NCBI RefSeq assembly: GCF_015356865.1
Contig: NZ_JAAFZA010000010.1
Coordinates: forward strand, 1-64,000
Length of the DNA: 64,000 bases
Source: Catenulispora pinisilvae
GTDB lineage: Bacteria; Actinomycetota; Actinomycetes; Streptomycetales; Catenulisporaceae
Direction of reading: 5' to 3'
Shown: positions 36,240 to 44,312 of the stretch, piece by piece
Numbering within the stretch: position 1 is the stretch's first letter
How the letters are laid out: each line of letters begins with the position of its first letter
The notes under the pieces: generated by a model
Database searches by the model: none
Seen by the model: the letters and a program-made list of their open reading frames with translations, nothing else
Told to the model about the DNA's origin: nothing
Made by a program: the position numbers and the translations under genes

Positions 36240-37520
36240 TCAGGAAGGGACGGATACAGAGGTCTGAGTAGCTTCGGTGACGGAGGCCCCGCCGAAGCGG
36301 GCTGCTCGCCGTGAGGCGAGCAGGCGACCGGCGGCTGCGGCGGCGAGCAATGCCGCGCCGTAGCAGAGCCAGCCGGCGGGGCCGGCAGACACGACGACCG
36401 TCATCAAGGCCGACCCGAAGATGCCGACGAGGGCCCAGCACAGGTCGAAGGCTGCCAGGTACTCGTTTCTCCGGTTCGCCGGTGCCAGGAGCATGGACAG
36501 CGTCCACCAAGACGGTGATTCGAGCAGTTCCCCCATCGTGAGGGTGAGCGCTGCGATGCCGATCAGGGCGACGGCCAGAAGAGCCGGGGCGTGTGCGGTC
36601 AGTGCCAGCAGTCCTGCCATCGCCGCGAACGCCAGAGCGCTGCGCCAGATCGCGCGCACCGCGCGATCGACCGTGTCGAGTCGACGAGAGAAGCGCACCT
36701 GGAACACCACCACGAGTGCGGTGTTGACCAGCACCACACAACCGGTTGTCCAGCTCGGGATCTGTGGATACCTCATTACCCACAGAGGCAGGCCCACAGT
36801 GAGGACCACCAGACTGCTTCCGAAAACGGCGGCGCACGCTATCAGGCCCAGATACTCGACGTCGCGCAGGACGGACCAGTCGGTCCGCTCGGGCAGGACC
36901 CCGGCGCGGAGCAGTCTGAGCCGACCGATCCACAGGGCACCTAGTAGGAAGCTGGCCGCATTGACGAGCAGGGCGAGCCGTAGGGGAGTGCTCCCGCCGA
37001 TCGCGAGCAGGCAGCTGCCGAGTCCGGCGGACAGCAGGTAGCCGATGTTACGCAGGGCCCGGACACAGCCGAGTATCGTGGCCCGCTCCTGCTCCCCGAG
37101 GACCGCCACCGCCAGGGACTGTCCGAGTCCGCCGCTGCCGGCTCGCGAAGCTCCCGCCAACGCGGCGAGCACCAGCATCGGGACGACCCCCGTCGCGAAA
37201 GCCAGACCCGCGAAGGCGCAGGCCTGGAGCACTTTGGTGGCCACGATGAATCGGCGCACGCCGAACCTGCTGGCCGCCGCACCGTTGGGCACCGCGGCGA
37301 TCAGCTCACACAGCCCTCCCGCCGACAGGACGATGCCGAGCTCCGACGCGGACAGATGCGCCACTCGGATGGCATAGAACGGCAGACAGACCAGGGCCAG
37401 TCCGGTGCCCGCCGCGTCGACGAGGGAGTTGAAGGCCAGCAGCCGGGAGGGGCCGCGGGAAAACAGGACCTCCCACCACCCCAACGTGTCCAGCGCTCGA
37501 TGAAGACCGAACCGCTTCAC
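36240..37520 (-). CDS. MFS exporter (precursor-peptide operon)
   Basis: A 426-residue MFS protein with about 12 TM helices (LLAFNSLVDAAGTGLALVCL; the loop AASRFGVRRFIVATK between TM2 and TM3; C-terminal SALMTVVVSAGPAGWLCYG). As the only transporter in the leftward operon, it probably exports the final product or confers self-resistance. The start is GTG 37520 with only a weak purine-rich stretch upstream, 10 bp after the TldE-like gene, suggesting coupling. Substrate is not predictable. Confidence 0.85.
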   Translation of the reverse strand: MKRFGLHRALDTLGWWEVLFSRGPSRLLAFNSLVDAAGTGLALVCLPFYAIRVAHLSASELGIVLSAGGLCELIAAVPNGAAASRFGVRRFIVATKVLQACAFAGLAFATGVVPMLVLAALAGASRAGSGGLGQSLAVAVLGEQERATILGCVRALRNIGYLLSAGLGSCLLAIGGSTPLRLALLVNAASFLLGALWIGRLRLLRAGVLPERTDWSVLRDVEYLGLIACAAVFGSSLVVLTVGLPLWVMRYPQIPSWTTGCVVLVNTALVVVFQVRFSRRLDTVDRAVRAIWRSALAFAAMAGLLALTAHAPALLAVALIGIAALTLTMGELLESPSWWTLSMLLAPANRRNEYLAAFDLCWALVGIFGSALMTVVVSAGPAGWLCYGAALLAAAAAGRLLASRRAARFGGASVTEATQTSVSVPS

Positions 37521-37530
37521 GGATTCACCG

Positions 37531-38901
37531 TCACCCTCTCCCCTGACCCGACGAACTCGAAGGCCGGCGCTCGGAGCCGGGTCTCGTTCCCCGCGACAGC
37601 CGGGCCAGATCCATCGTCAGCGGGGCGCCGCCCACCGCGAAGGGACCGTCGGAGTACGACGCCGTCTCGCCCACCGCGGTGAGCGCGGCGAGGAAATCGG
37701 CCGCCTCGCCCTCGATGACGACCGGCGCATAGGCCCCTGCCGGGCGGCCGTCCACAACCCGGACCGCGAGGAGTCGGAAGGCCAACTGTCCGCCGGCTCG
37801 AAGCTCCGCCACGCCGAGGTTACGGACGTCGACCACGAGACACGATTCCCCGTTCCGGAAGTCCGGGGCCATCCCGCCCGGGATCAGGCGCACGTTGCTG
37901 GCACCGGGCTGGGGCTGAAATCTGTGCGCCTCCCACACCGCGTGTCCAGTGGGAGCGCGGGGGGCTCGGCGGGCTGTGCCCTCAACGGTGCCCACTCGGG
38001 TCGCGACGGCCTGCTGTTCGCCGTGCCGAGTCACGAGGTCCATCGCCGAGGTGGGGGTCCCCTCGCAGTCGAAGGCCCGGGCGAAACAGCCGTCCACCGC
38101 CCGTCCGTCGTCGACCACCGCTGTGATCAGCGGTTCTGGGGTGCTGATCGGGTGCGAGAGGATCGTCGTGGTGAGCGCGCGCAGCAACTGTGCCGCCGCT
38201 GACGGCAGGAAGCCGATCGAATGCCCGGTGAACGTTCCAGTCGCCGGACCGAACGCGGCAGCGGTCAAGGCGAGCTCGTGGCCGAGCGCGACCGCGTCGA
38301 TGCGGTCCAGGTCGGCCGCGTAACGGTCGAGGCAGGCGGCCTCACCGTTCTCGTCGGCCGACACGACGGCCGCCACCGAGACCCCCCGGCAAAGGCTGTG
38401 TCCTCGCGGGCCCGTCCCGTCTGCGCAGACCTGCTCGCGCAGCACCTCCGAGACGGTGAGCGACCGGACGGTGAAATCCGGCCCGGCCCCCTCGGCGAGC
38501 GCGGCCATCAGGGGTGTCGGATCGGAGGCGACCTTCTCCAACTCGACCTGCCCATCGCGATTGCGCCAGCTGCCCTCGTAAAGGGCCTGGTCCGTCGTCG
38601 AAGAGCGAGGGCTTCCGAAGGACACCACGGCCCGGCCGGCCTCGATCAGCCGGTCGGCTCCGTCGGCCGAGAGCGCACGGGCGTTGAGATACAGCTCGCG
38701 ACCGCTCCGGTCGAACCGCACGTATCCGCCAAATTCGCCCCGCTGTACAGCCAGCTGCTTGCCGCCGGCCGAGTCGATCCTCAGTCGGCGCCGCGAGGTG
38801 CGGGCGAAGTGGGCGAACACCCGCTCGTCCGACCGGAGACAGCCTTCCAACGCGTCCACTATCGCGAAGGCCTCTTCGCAGCGGCTCTCCAACTGCCTCA
38901 C
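37531..38901 (-). CDS. TldE/PmbA-like protease partner
   Basis: A 456-residue protein of the TldE (PmbA) family. GTG 38901 overlaps the stop of the TldD-like gene (GTGA), the usual order for the heterodimer. It lacks HExxxH, as TldE subunits do. It keeps the late TldE-type patch VVDDGRAVDGCFARAFDCEG, equivalent to 'DDP...pfDdEG', and a C-terminal beta-barrel region (LVVDVRNLGV). With TldD it forms a chamber that threads and cleaves unfolded peptides, as in microcin B17 leader removal. Here it would cut the Ala-Asn-Val repeat precursor. It is divergent from housekeeping TldE, so a specialised role is likely. Confidence 0.75.
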   Translation of the reverse strand: MRQLESRCEEAFAIVDALEGCLRSDERVFAHFARTSRRRLRIDSAGGKQLAVQRGEFGGYVRFDRSGRELYLNARALSADGADRLIEAGRAVVSFGSPRSSTTDQALYEGSWRNRDGQVELEKVASDPTPLMAALAEGAGPDFTVRSLTVSEVLREQVCADGTGPRGHSLCRGVSVAAVVSADENGEAACLDRYAADLDRIDAVALGHELALTAAAFGPATGTFTGHSIGFLPSAAAQLLRALTTTILSHPISTPEPLITAVVDDGRAVDGCFARAFDCEGTPTSAMDLVTRHGEQQAVATRVGTVEGTARRAPRAPTGHAVWEAHRFQPQPGASNVRLIPGGMAPDFRNGESCLVVDVRNLGVAELRAGGQLAFRLLAVRVVDGRPAGAYAPVVIEGEAADFLAALTAVGETASYSDGPFAVGGAPLTMDLARLSRGTRPGSERRPSSSSGQGRG

Positions 38902-40238
38902 GCGGCGCTCCAATCGAGTGCGGCATAGCGGATCGAGGGAGAGTAGAGCCCGATGCCGATCAGCTGCCCTTGTTTGCCGCACGTGACGTTGTCCCCGCCG
39001 AAGTCCGATCCGATGCCCTCCAGGCGGGTCAGGGCTTCGAGGGCGTTGCCCACCAGGCTCACGTCCCGGGCGGGGATCCGATGGCCGTCCGGTGTCACGT
39101 AGTGGCAGTCGAGGGCTGCGAACGAGAACTCGCCGGTGCCGAGGTAGATCATTCCGGCGCCCAGGCAGCCCACGTGGAGCACCCCGCTGTCCTGATCCTC
39201 AAGCAGCAGCTTCGGGTCCTCGGTTCCGGGCAGCACCACAGTGTTGCTGGCCCGGGGAATGGCCGGGCTGCGGAAGTCCGTACGACGGGCATTGGCCGTG
39301 CGCCGGTGGCCGCCGCGCTGCGCCGTCCGCATCGACGTGAGAGGCGAACCGATCTCCCCGTCGGCCATCAGGGTGGCAGCCGCGGCGGCGTGCCCCTCGT
39401 CGTCGGCCGGGTAGCTGCCGTAGCCGTTCTCCACGGCCGGGTCGTCGCGGATGACCAGGGCGGTCGGCAGCGCTCGCGATTGCCGCAGGGCCCTGATGTA
39501 GGGGCTGTCGAGCTGGAAGTTGTCCGCCTCCAGCGCGTGCCCGAGGAGTTCGTGCAGGAAGCCGGCCGCGGCTGAGGGCCCGAAGACCACCGGTGTCCGA
39601 TGCTTTCCATGGACTGCGGCCGCGCAGGAGTCCAAGGCGTGGCGCAGCGCTGTCTGCACCAGCTCCTGGGCCGACCACTGGGCACCGGTCGCGGTCGGCC
39701 CTTGGCGTAGCCAACGGCTTCTACCGGAGTACCGACGACCGGACACCTCCACGTCGGCCTCGACGCAGCGTCGTAAGGTCTGCGTCGCACCCGCGTACGC
39801 GTTGCCGTCGGTGTCCGCGACGGCGTAGCGGCGGTGTGTGAAGATCTCTAGAGCACGGATGGGGTCGGACCCGTTCTCCTCCGCCTGCCAAGTGGCCGGG
39901 TCCGACGGCTTGAAGGCGGCTGTGTCAGGGCACGATGACCAGGTCGGGCCGATGTTCGTCGGCCGGGTCCCGGCCCAGTCGGCGAGCCGGTCGGCTTGCC
40001 CCGGAGGCACCGCCAGATAGCGCCAGCGGCCGTCCCTCAATGCCAGACAGCCCAGGCCTTCACGCAGGTCGGCGAAGGTCGCGGTGGCCGCGCCGGCCAT
40101 GGACTCGACGCTGACCGCGAGCGTGGACTCGGCGAAGATCTGGAGATAGTCCGCCGCTCCCGACATCTCGCGGACCACCCAGGCGGCGACCTCCCCCAGC
40201 TGAGCGACATCCGGCGTCGCTATCGTCGCGGTGCTCAT
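38898..40238 (-). CDS. TldD-like zinc metalloprotease
   Basis: A 446-residue TldD-family protease. The zinc motif HELLGHALE (His229, Glu230, His234) lies in GFLHELLGHALEADNF, and the distal Cys ligand is in NVTCGKQGQLIGIG, matching TldD's CGKxGQ. It starts MSTATIATPDVAQLGEVAAW at 40238, two bases after the stop of the nucleotidyltransferase gene. With the TldE-like partner it would degrade the leader or trim the multi-core precursor into short peptides. All catalytic residues are present, so it should be active. Confidence 0.88.
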   Translation of the reverse strand: MSTATIATPDVAQLGEVAAWVVREMSGAADYLQIFAESTLAVSVESMAGAATATFADLREGLGCLALRDGRWRYLAVPPGQADRLADWAGTRPTNIGPTWSSCPDTAAFKPSDPATWQAEENGSDPIRALEIFTHRRYAVADTDGNAYAGATQTLRRCVEADVEVSGRRYSGRSRWLRQGPTATGAQWSAQELVQTALRHALDSCAAAVHGKHRTPVVFGPSAAAGFLHELLGHALEADNFQLDSPYIRALRQSRALPTALVIRDDPAVENGYGSYPADDEGHAAAAATLMADGEIGSPLTSMRTAQRGGHRRTANARRTDFRSPAIPRASNTVVLPGTEDPKLLLEDQDSGVLHVGCLGAGMIYLGTGEFSFAALDCHYVTPDGHRIPARDVSLVGNALEALTRLEGIGSDFGGDNVTCGKQGQLIGIGLYSPSIRYAALDWSAA

Positions 40239-40240
40239 GA

Positions 40241-41344
40241 TCAGACCGTGCTCAAGAGTGAGAACGGTTCGGTCCCCACAAGGCCCTTGGTCTGCAACGC
40301 GGTCAGGATGGACTCGATGCGAACCCGGGACAGGCCCTTGAGCGCGGGAACGCTGTCGCTGAGTTGTCGCACGGCCTCGACGATCCCGTCGACTGATCGG
40401 CCGTCGCACAAGGCCCAGACGAATGCCGGGGCCTCTTTGAGCAGGAGCTGCCGGCCGAGCTCCCAGTGGAGCAGGATGCCGTCACCGGTGCGCAGTACGC
40501 AGAAGCCGGTGCTGCGCCACCTGCCCTCCTCGGCCGGCCCCGGTCGCCAGCCGGGCCAGGCCGCGAGCGGTGCGTCCGCATTACAGAGCAGTTGCGCGAC
40601 CGCCGTGCAGGTCTGGACGAAAAGCGCCAGCCCTTCCGCCGCCGTCGTCCCGTCCGCAGTCCATGCGCCTCGCTGGTAATAGGTGAACAGGTCGACAGGA
40701 AACCCCTCGATCGGGGTCCGGGCCAGTTGCTTGTAGATCCATTTGTTGCTGAAGTACAGATCGCCGGCGGCGGCCGCGACCGCCTTGCCCGCGTAGGCGA
40801 CAAGGCTCTGGCCGGTGAACGCGGCCGTGTCCAGATCGCCTTCCGCCGCGGCGCCGAGGAAGTCCTCAAGGTAGCCGTTGATGGAGATGGCCGCGTGGTT
40901 CACCGCGGTGCGCCGGATGGCCGGAAGGGATTCGGTTACGCGCTCGCGCAGAGCGGTGAGACGCTCAGAGCCGACCAGAGTCTCGGCTGAGACGAGCCGC
41001 AGGACGAGATCCAGTGTGTCCGGAAGCTTGTGCAGCGTCGGCAGGTTGTCCCGGCGCAGTTCGAACTCGGCGAGCTCCGCGACCAGCGCCTCGATCTCGG
41101 TGAGCGGGTACCGTTCCACATCGACCCGATGGCCGTCGACGCTGTACTGGGTCGTCTGCTCGCCTATGGCGCTCCCGGGTGCGACGAGCACGAAGACGTC
41201 GGCGTCGCTGGTGGCGTTGCCCAGGCCGGCCGTCAGGCTGCCGCCGGTGTAGACGGAGTCGATGCCCGAGTCGGCATCGGCTGCCAGGGCGTGGCCAAGC
41301 TTGCGCGCCGCGGCGAGTTTCTCCGCGACTACAAGGCTTCCCAT
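40241..41344 (-). CDS. Nucleotidyltransferase fused to PqqD/RRE-like domain
   Basis: A 367-residue protein. The N-terminal third is a Pol-beta-type nucleotidyltransferase: YTGGSLTAGLGNATSDADVFVLV (GG/GS...DxD), with the third acidic residue near DVERYPL. A helical middle follows. The last 85 residues (about 280-358) resemble PqqD or a RiPP recognition element: FCVLRTGDGILLHWELGRQL, LLKEAPAFVWALCDGRSVDG, then a helix-rich end. It is the first enzyme gene after the precursor, 83 bp downstream. I infer leader-guided nucleotidylation of the peptide, for example to activate Asn side chains or termini. The RRE assignment is by pattern, not search. Confidence 0.75.
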   Translation of the reverse strand: MGSLVVAEKLAAARKLGHALAADADSGIDSVYTGGSLTAGLGNATSDADVFVLVAPGSAIGEQTTQYSVDGHRVDVERYPLTEIEALVAELAEFELRRDNLPTLHKLPDTLDLVLRLVSAETLVGSERLTALRERVTESLPAIRRTAVNHAAISINGYLEDFLGAAAEGDLDTAAFTGQSLVAYAGKAVAAAAGDLYFSNKWIYKQLARTPIEGFPVDLFTYYQRGAWTADGTTAAEGLALFVQTCTAVAQLLCNADAPLAAWPGWRPGPAEEGRWRSTGFCVLRTGDGILLHWELGRQLLLKEAPAFVWALCDGRSVDGIVEAVRQLSDSVPALKGLSRVRIESILTALQTKGLVGTEPFSLLSTV

Positions 41345-41427
41345 CTACCGTCGTTCCCTTCTGCTGGAGGTTCTTCCCGGATCGGATGGGGCGGCGGGAG
41401 CCGAGGTGGCTCCCGCCGCAGTCGGCA

Positions 41428-41604
41428 TCAGACGTTGGCGACGTTCGCTACGTTGGCCACGTTCGCTACGTTGGCGACGTTCGCCACGTTCGCGACATTG
41501 GCTACGTTCGCTACGTTAGCGACGTTGGCGTCGTCCGCCTCGACGTCGAATTCGACGATGTCCTCGTCGATCTCGACGACGTCCAGGTTGTCCGTGTTCT
41601 CCAT
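41428..41604 (-). CDS. RiPP-type precursor peptide, (Ala-Asn-Val)x11 core
   Basis: A 58-residue peptide. The acidic leader, MENTDNLDVVEIDEDIVEF then DVEADD (25 residues, no Lys or Arg), is followed by eleven uninterrupted Ala-Asn-Val units up to the stop codon. GAGG lies six bases before ATG 41604, which decides the start over an upstream in-frame ATG at 41640. Codons vary among repeats (GTC/GTA/GTG, AAC/AAT, GCC/GCG/GCT), so the amino-acid pattern is under selection rather than being a fresh DNA slippage product. It is the first gene of the leftward operon with an RRE-like nucleotidyltransferase and TldD/TldE. I infer a multi-core precursor releasing identical tripeptides. No known RiPP family matches. 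Confidence 0.8.
   Translation of the reverse strand: MENTDNLDVVEIDEDIVEFDVEADDANVANVANVANVANVANVANVANVANVANVANV
41431..41529 (-). repeat. Eleven 9-bp codon repeats (Ala-Asn-Val)
   Basis: Ninety-nine bases encode the core of the precursor. The unit is GCN AAY GTN. Third positions differ between units, while the protein repeat is perfect; one unit uses AAT and one uses GCT. Confidence 0.95.
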
Positions 41605-41671
41605 TGCACACCTCGCAAAAAAGTGTTCGGGAACGGTCAATCAGCAGTGCAGCACGGCAGGAGGAGAGGTG

Positions 41672-42160
41672 CTAAGGATTCGGCTTTGACCGAATGTCCG
41701 CTTTGGCCGAATGTCCATGCCGACCGGTGGCGGGGCGCTCGCGGGCCAGCGCGATGCCGATGTCCACGCGCTCATCGCGCGGAAGACCGGTCACCTTGTC
41801 CAGGCCCACCCACTCGGCGCGATCTGAGGACCCTCCGATCTCATCGCGCAGTTCGCCGCCGACGATGTGGGCCGCGTAGAAGATCCGCAGGCTGTGGAAC
41901 TCAACCTGTTCTCGGGCAGAGGGCGGGGCCGGGGTGACTCTGGTGTGCATGCCGAGCAGTTCGTCGATGGCGACCTCGTACCCGGTCTCCTCCCGTACTT
42001 CGCGCACCGCCGCGTCATACGGGTCTTCGCCGTGGTCGATACCGCCACCGGGAATCGACCAGAGTTTCCGTGCGGGATCATCCGGATCAACCCAGCGGGA
42101 GAGCAGGATCTGCCCGTCCCGCAGGCACACGGCACAGGAACTGACGCGCAGGGAGTACAT
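41672..42160 (-). CDS. Nudix hydrolase
   Basis: A 162-residue Nudix enzyme. The Nudix box GGGIDHGEDPYDAAVREVRE continues EETGYE with all conserved residues, so it should hydrolyse a nucleoside diphosphate linked to another moiety. The C-terminus has a repeated SAKADIRSKP-like tail from duplicated DNA at 41679-41720. It ends 67 bp upstream of the precursor gene, in the same direction. One idea is that it clears or reverses nucleotide adducts made by the neighbouring nucleotidyltransferases; a housekeeping sanitising role is equally possible. Confidence 0.88.
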   Translation of the reverse strand: MYSLRVSSCAVCLRDGQILLSRWVDPDDPARKLWSIPGGGIDHGEDPYDAAVREVREETGYEVAIDELLGMHTRVTPAPPSAREQVEFHSLRIFYAAHIVGGELRDEIGGSSDRAEWVGLDKVTGLPRDERVDIGIALARERPATGRHGHSAKADIRSKPNP

Positions 42161-42228
42161 GGTCTGGGCCCCTGACTGATCTGCGGGCGGTGCCCGGGTC
42201 GGCGGGTAGTGGCGACGGCTGCGCGGAC

Positions 42229-43146
42229 TCAGTCGCCGAGCTCACCGAGCAGGACGACGCCGAAGTCCTCCAACTCGTAGAGCACCCGGGCCCCCACGCG
42301 GTGGCGCCGGACGAGGCCGGCCGAGGTGAGGCCGGCCAGGTGCTGAGAGACGGTGCTCGGCGCCAAGCCGAGGGAGTTCGCCACTCCTGTCGTGGTGGTG
42401 GGTGACAGCAGTGCGCGCAGGACCGAGGTCCGGCCAGGCCCGAGCAGAGCGGTCAGTTTGTCCCTCGGTCGCACCTGGTCGTGCTGTTCACTCTCGTCCC
42501 GGGGCGGGCCGCCTAGCACCGCGGCACCCTGTGCCTGGTAGGAGAACGCCGCCGTGTCGTGAACGGCGGAGAAGATCCGCGTATTGCCGCGTGCGAACAA
42601 GACCGGGACGATGATCAGGCAGCTGTCGGTCAACGGCCAGTCCATGTCGGTCTGGTGCGGAACGTTCAAATCGGGGCGCTCCCAGCGGATGCGGCCTCCC
42701 AGGTTCTGCAACAACATGTCAGCGCCCCCTGTCACCAGCGCACGGCCGCGCACCAGGATCTCTTCCTCCAGGACGTTGCGCATGTCCGGCCAGTAAGGCG
42801 CGATCGCCGCACTCCAGTAGTCGCTCATCAGGTGGGCGAATCTGTCGTGGCCGGTGTTCCGCAGTGCCGTCAGTTCGTCCTCGATGCCGGGGGAGGGACA
42901 TGCCGGGATGGGGGTGAGGGGCGACGGTACAGACTTCGTCCATTGCGTTCGTATCGCGCCCGTGAGCTCTCTGTGCAGACCGGGCGGAACCCGTGGCAGT
43001 GCCGTCGCGGCCCATTTCGTGTAGGGGTACGGTATTTCGCTCCGGTAACGCAGGGTCAAGGTCAGACTGGAAAACGCCTCCCACAGCGGGCTGATCGCTA
43101 TGCGTACCCGTCCAAGAGTCAGTTCATCGAGCTGTATTCGGATCAT
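42229..43146 (-). CDS. DUF5937/ArsR-type transcriptional regulator
   Basis: A 305-residue regulator common in actinomycetes. An N-terminal DUF5937-like region of about 190 residues (IRIQLDELTLGRVRIAISPL; SPLWEAFSSL) precedes a C-terminal ArsR winged helix (RTSVLRALLSPTTTTGVANS, LGLAPSTVSQHLAGLTSAGL, VRRHRVGARVLYELEDFG). No metal-binding Cys cluster is visible, so it probably senses a small organic ligand. Located between the Nudix and nucleotidyltransferase genes, about 1.5 kb upstream of the precursor, it is the best candidate cluster-situated regulator of the peptide operon. Confidence 0.85.
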   Translation of the reverse strand: MIRIQLDELTLGRVRIAISPLWEAFSSLTLTLRYRSEIPYPYTKWAATALPRVPPGLHRELTGAIRTQWTKSVPSPLTPIPACPSPGIEDELTALRNTGHDRFAHLMSDYWSAAIAPYWPDMRNVLEEEILVRGRALVTGGADMLLQNLGGRIRWERPDLNVPHQTDMDWPLTDSCLIIVPVLFARGNTRIFSAVHDTAAFSYQAQGAAVLGGPPRDESEQHDQVRPRDKLTALLGPGRTSVLRALLSPTTTTGVANSLGLAPSTVSQHLAGLTSAGLVRRHRVGARVLYELEDFGVVLLGELGD

Positions 43147-43224
43147 CAGGTCCCCGTACTAGCGTCGTGCGCAGCCGGATCATCCAGTTCCGGGCACCGG
43201 GGCGGCGCCTCGGAGCGACGTCGG

Positions 43225-44010
43225 TCAGACCTCCACCTTCAGCGCCAGATCCTGGCACAGCGTGAGGATGTTGTTGATCCACTTCTTGGGGTCGTCGCGA
43301 TCGAAGTCCCGCATCGTCTCGACGTCCCAGTACTCGTCGAAGGTCAGTGCCGCGGGGTTGGCCGCCTGGAACCTGCGTGGCCGCCACTTGTAGGCGTAAC
43401 TGTCGTACTCTCCCCGTTCTTCGAGCAGCGCGTCGACGGTGTGGCCGAAGGCCAGCCGCGCCGAGATCATGGAACTGTGCAGGTCTCCGTCCTCCAGTTG
43501 GCCCAGACCGTCCTCGATGGCCCGGCCCGCCGCACCGAGCGAGCGGGCGACGAGGACGGACCGGAAGGCCGAACCGTCGATCTCGGCTCGGCGACGGGCG
43601 ACCCAGTCCTCGCCGAGCAGCGGTACGCACGTCGCGATACGTCCGAGGAACGCCTCTTCCCGCGGTAGCAGGACGTCGTTGCTGTCCGCCCGCACCCGGT
43701 CGTACTCGGCCCAGGAGACCTTCGCGACCATCTGGTCGACCTGGGTGTCCAACCAATAGGCCAGATCCCAGTCGCAGCCGTCGGCGTGGAACGTGTGCTG
43801 CCGGACCACGTCGGGGTCCAGCGACACTCGAACTTCGACAGTGTCCGGACCGGCCCACGGTTCGGCGCTGACCAGGTAGATGTCGAGATCGCTCCGGCGA
43901 TTGCTCCACCCACGGGCGGCGGATCCGACCAGGAGAGCGGCCCGGCACTGGTCCGGCAGCACGTTTCGGTCGCGCAAGGTCTTCACCGCCTTGCGTGCGT
44001 CCAAACGCAT
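43225..44010 (-). CDS. MNT-type nucleotidyltransferase-domain protein
   Basis: A 261-residue protein with an N-terminal minimal nucleotidyltransferase: LLVGSAARGWSNRRSDLDIY holds the GSxxRG and DxD motifs, and the third acidic residue is probably in CDWDLAYW. A helical C-terminal domain follows (AFGHTVDALLEERGEYDSYA). The start at 44010 is preferred because GGAG sits eight bases upstream. It is unlike the RRE-fused enzyme at 40241 except in the catalytic motif. It could modify an antibiotic or an intermediate with AMP; function unproven. Confidence 0.8.
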   Translation of the reverse strand: MRLDARKAVKTLRDRNVLPDQCRAALLVGSAARGWSNRRSDLDIYLVSAEPWAGPDTVEVRVSLDPDVVRQHTFHADGCDWDLAYWLDTQVDQMVAKVSWAEYDRVRADSNDVLLPREEAFLGRIATCVPLLGEDWVARRRAEIDGSAFRSVLVARSLGAAGRAIEDGLGQLEDGDLHSSMISARLAFGHTVDALLEERGEYDSYAYKWRPRRFQAANPAALTFDEYWDVETMRDFDRDDPKKWINNILTLCQDLALKVEV

Positions 44011-44312
44011 GAGCCGATCTCCGATGCATAGAGCTGACTTTCTGGGAAGGGTAGCGACGCCGAGTGCGGAACGCACGCGATTCGGCCGGTGCCGAATCTC
44101 CTGCCTGGGTCCGGAATTCACCGGATCCCGGTCCGGGGGCTGACGGGCCGGCGGCCGGGGTGCTCGGCGGGCGTGGCGAGACGAGGGGTGCTTGTCACGA
44201 ATGCATCTCCTGTGGTGGGATCTGCGCTATCCGACAGCAGGTGATGATCTGCGCCCGAACAATAAATGAAGGCCGGATCACGGAATCACAGTGAGGAATC
44301 CTTTTCATTATC
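44011..44312. other. Divergent intergenic control region
   Basis: About 300 bp between the nucleotidyltransferase gene (leftward) and the kinase gene (rightward). The right half is notably AT-rich (around 44255-44312, with AACAATAAATGAAGG and TTTTCATTATC), as expected for a promoter, but no clear -35/-10 pair is assigned. No coding frame is credible. Confidence 0.5.

Noticed and set aside
41431-41529. (ANV) repeat as a random microsatellite
   Set aside because: Synonymous differences between units with an unbroken protein pattern argue for coding selection.
41605-41640. Longer precursor start (MTVPEHFFARCA...)
   Set aside because: GAGG is correctly spaced for ATG 41604, and the added residues include Phe-Phe-Ala-Arg-Cys, unlike the acidic leader.
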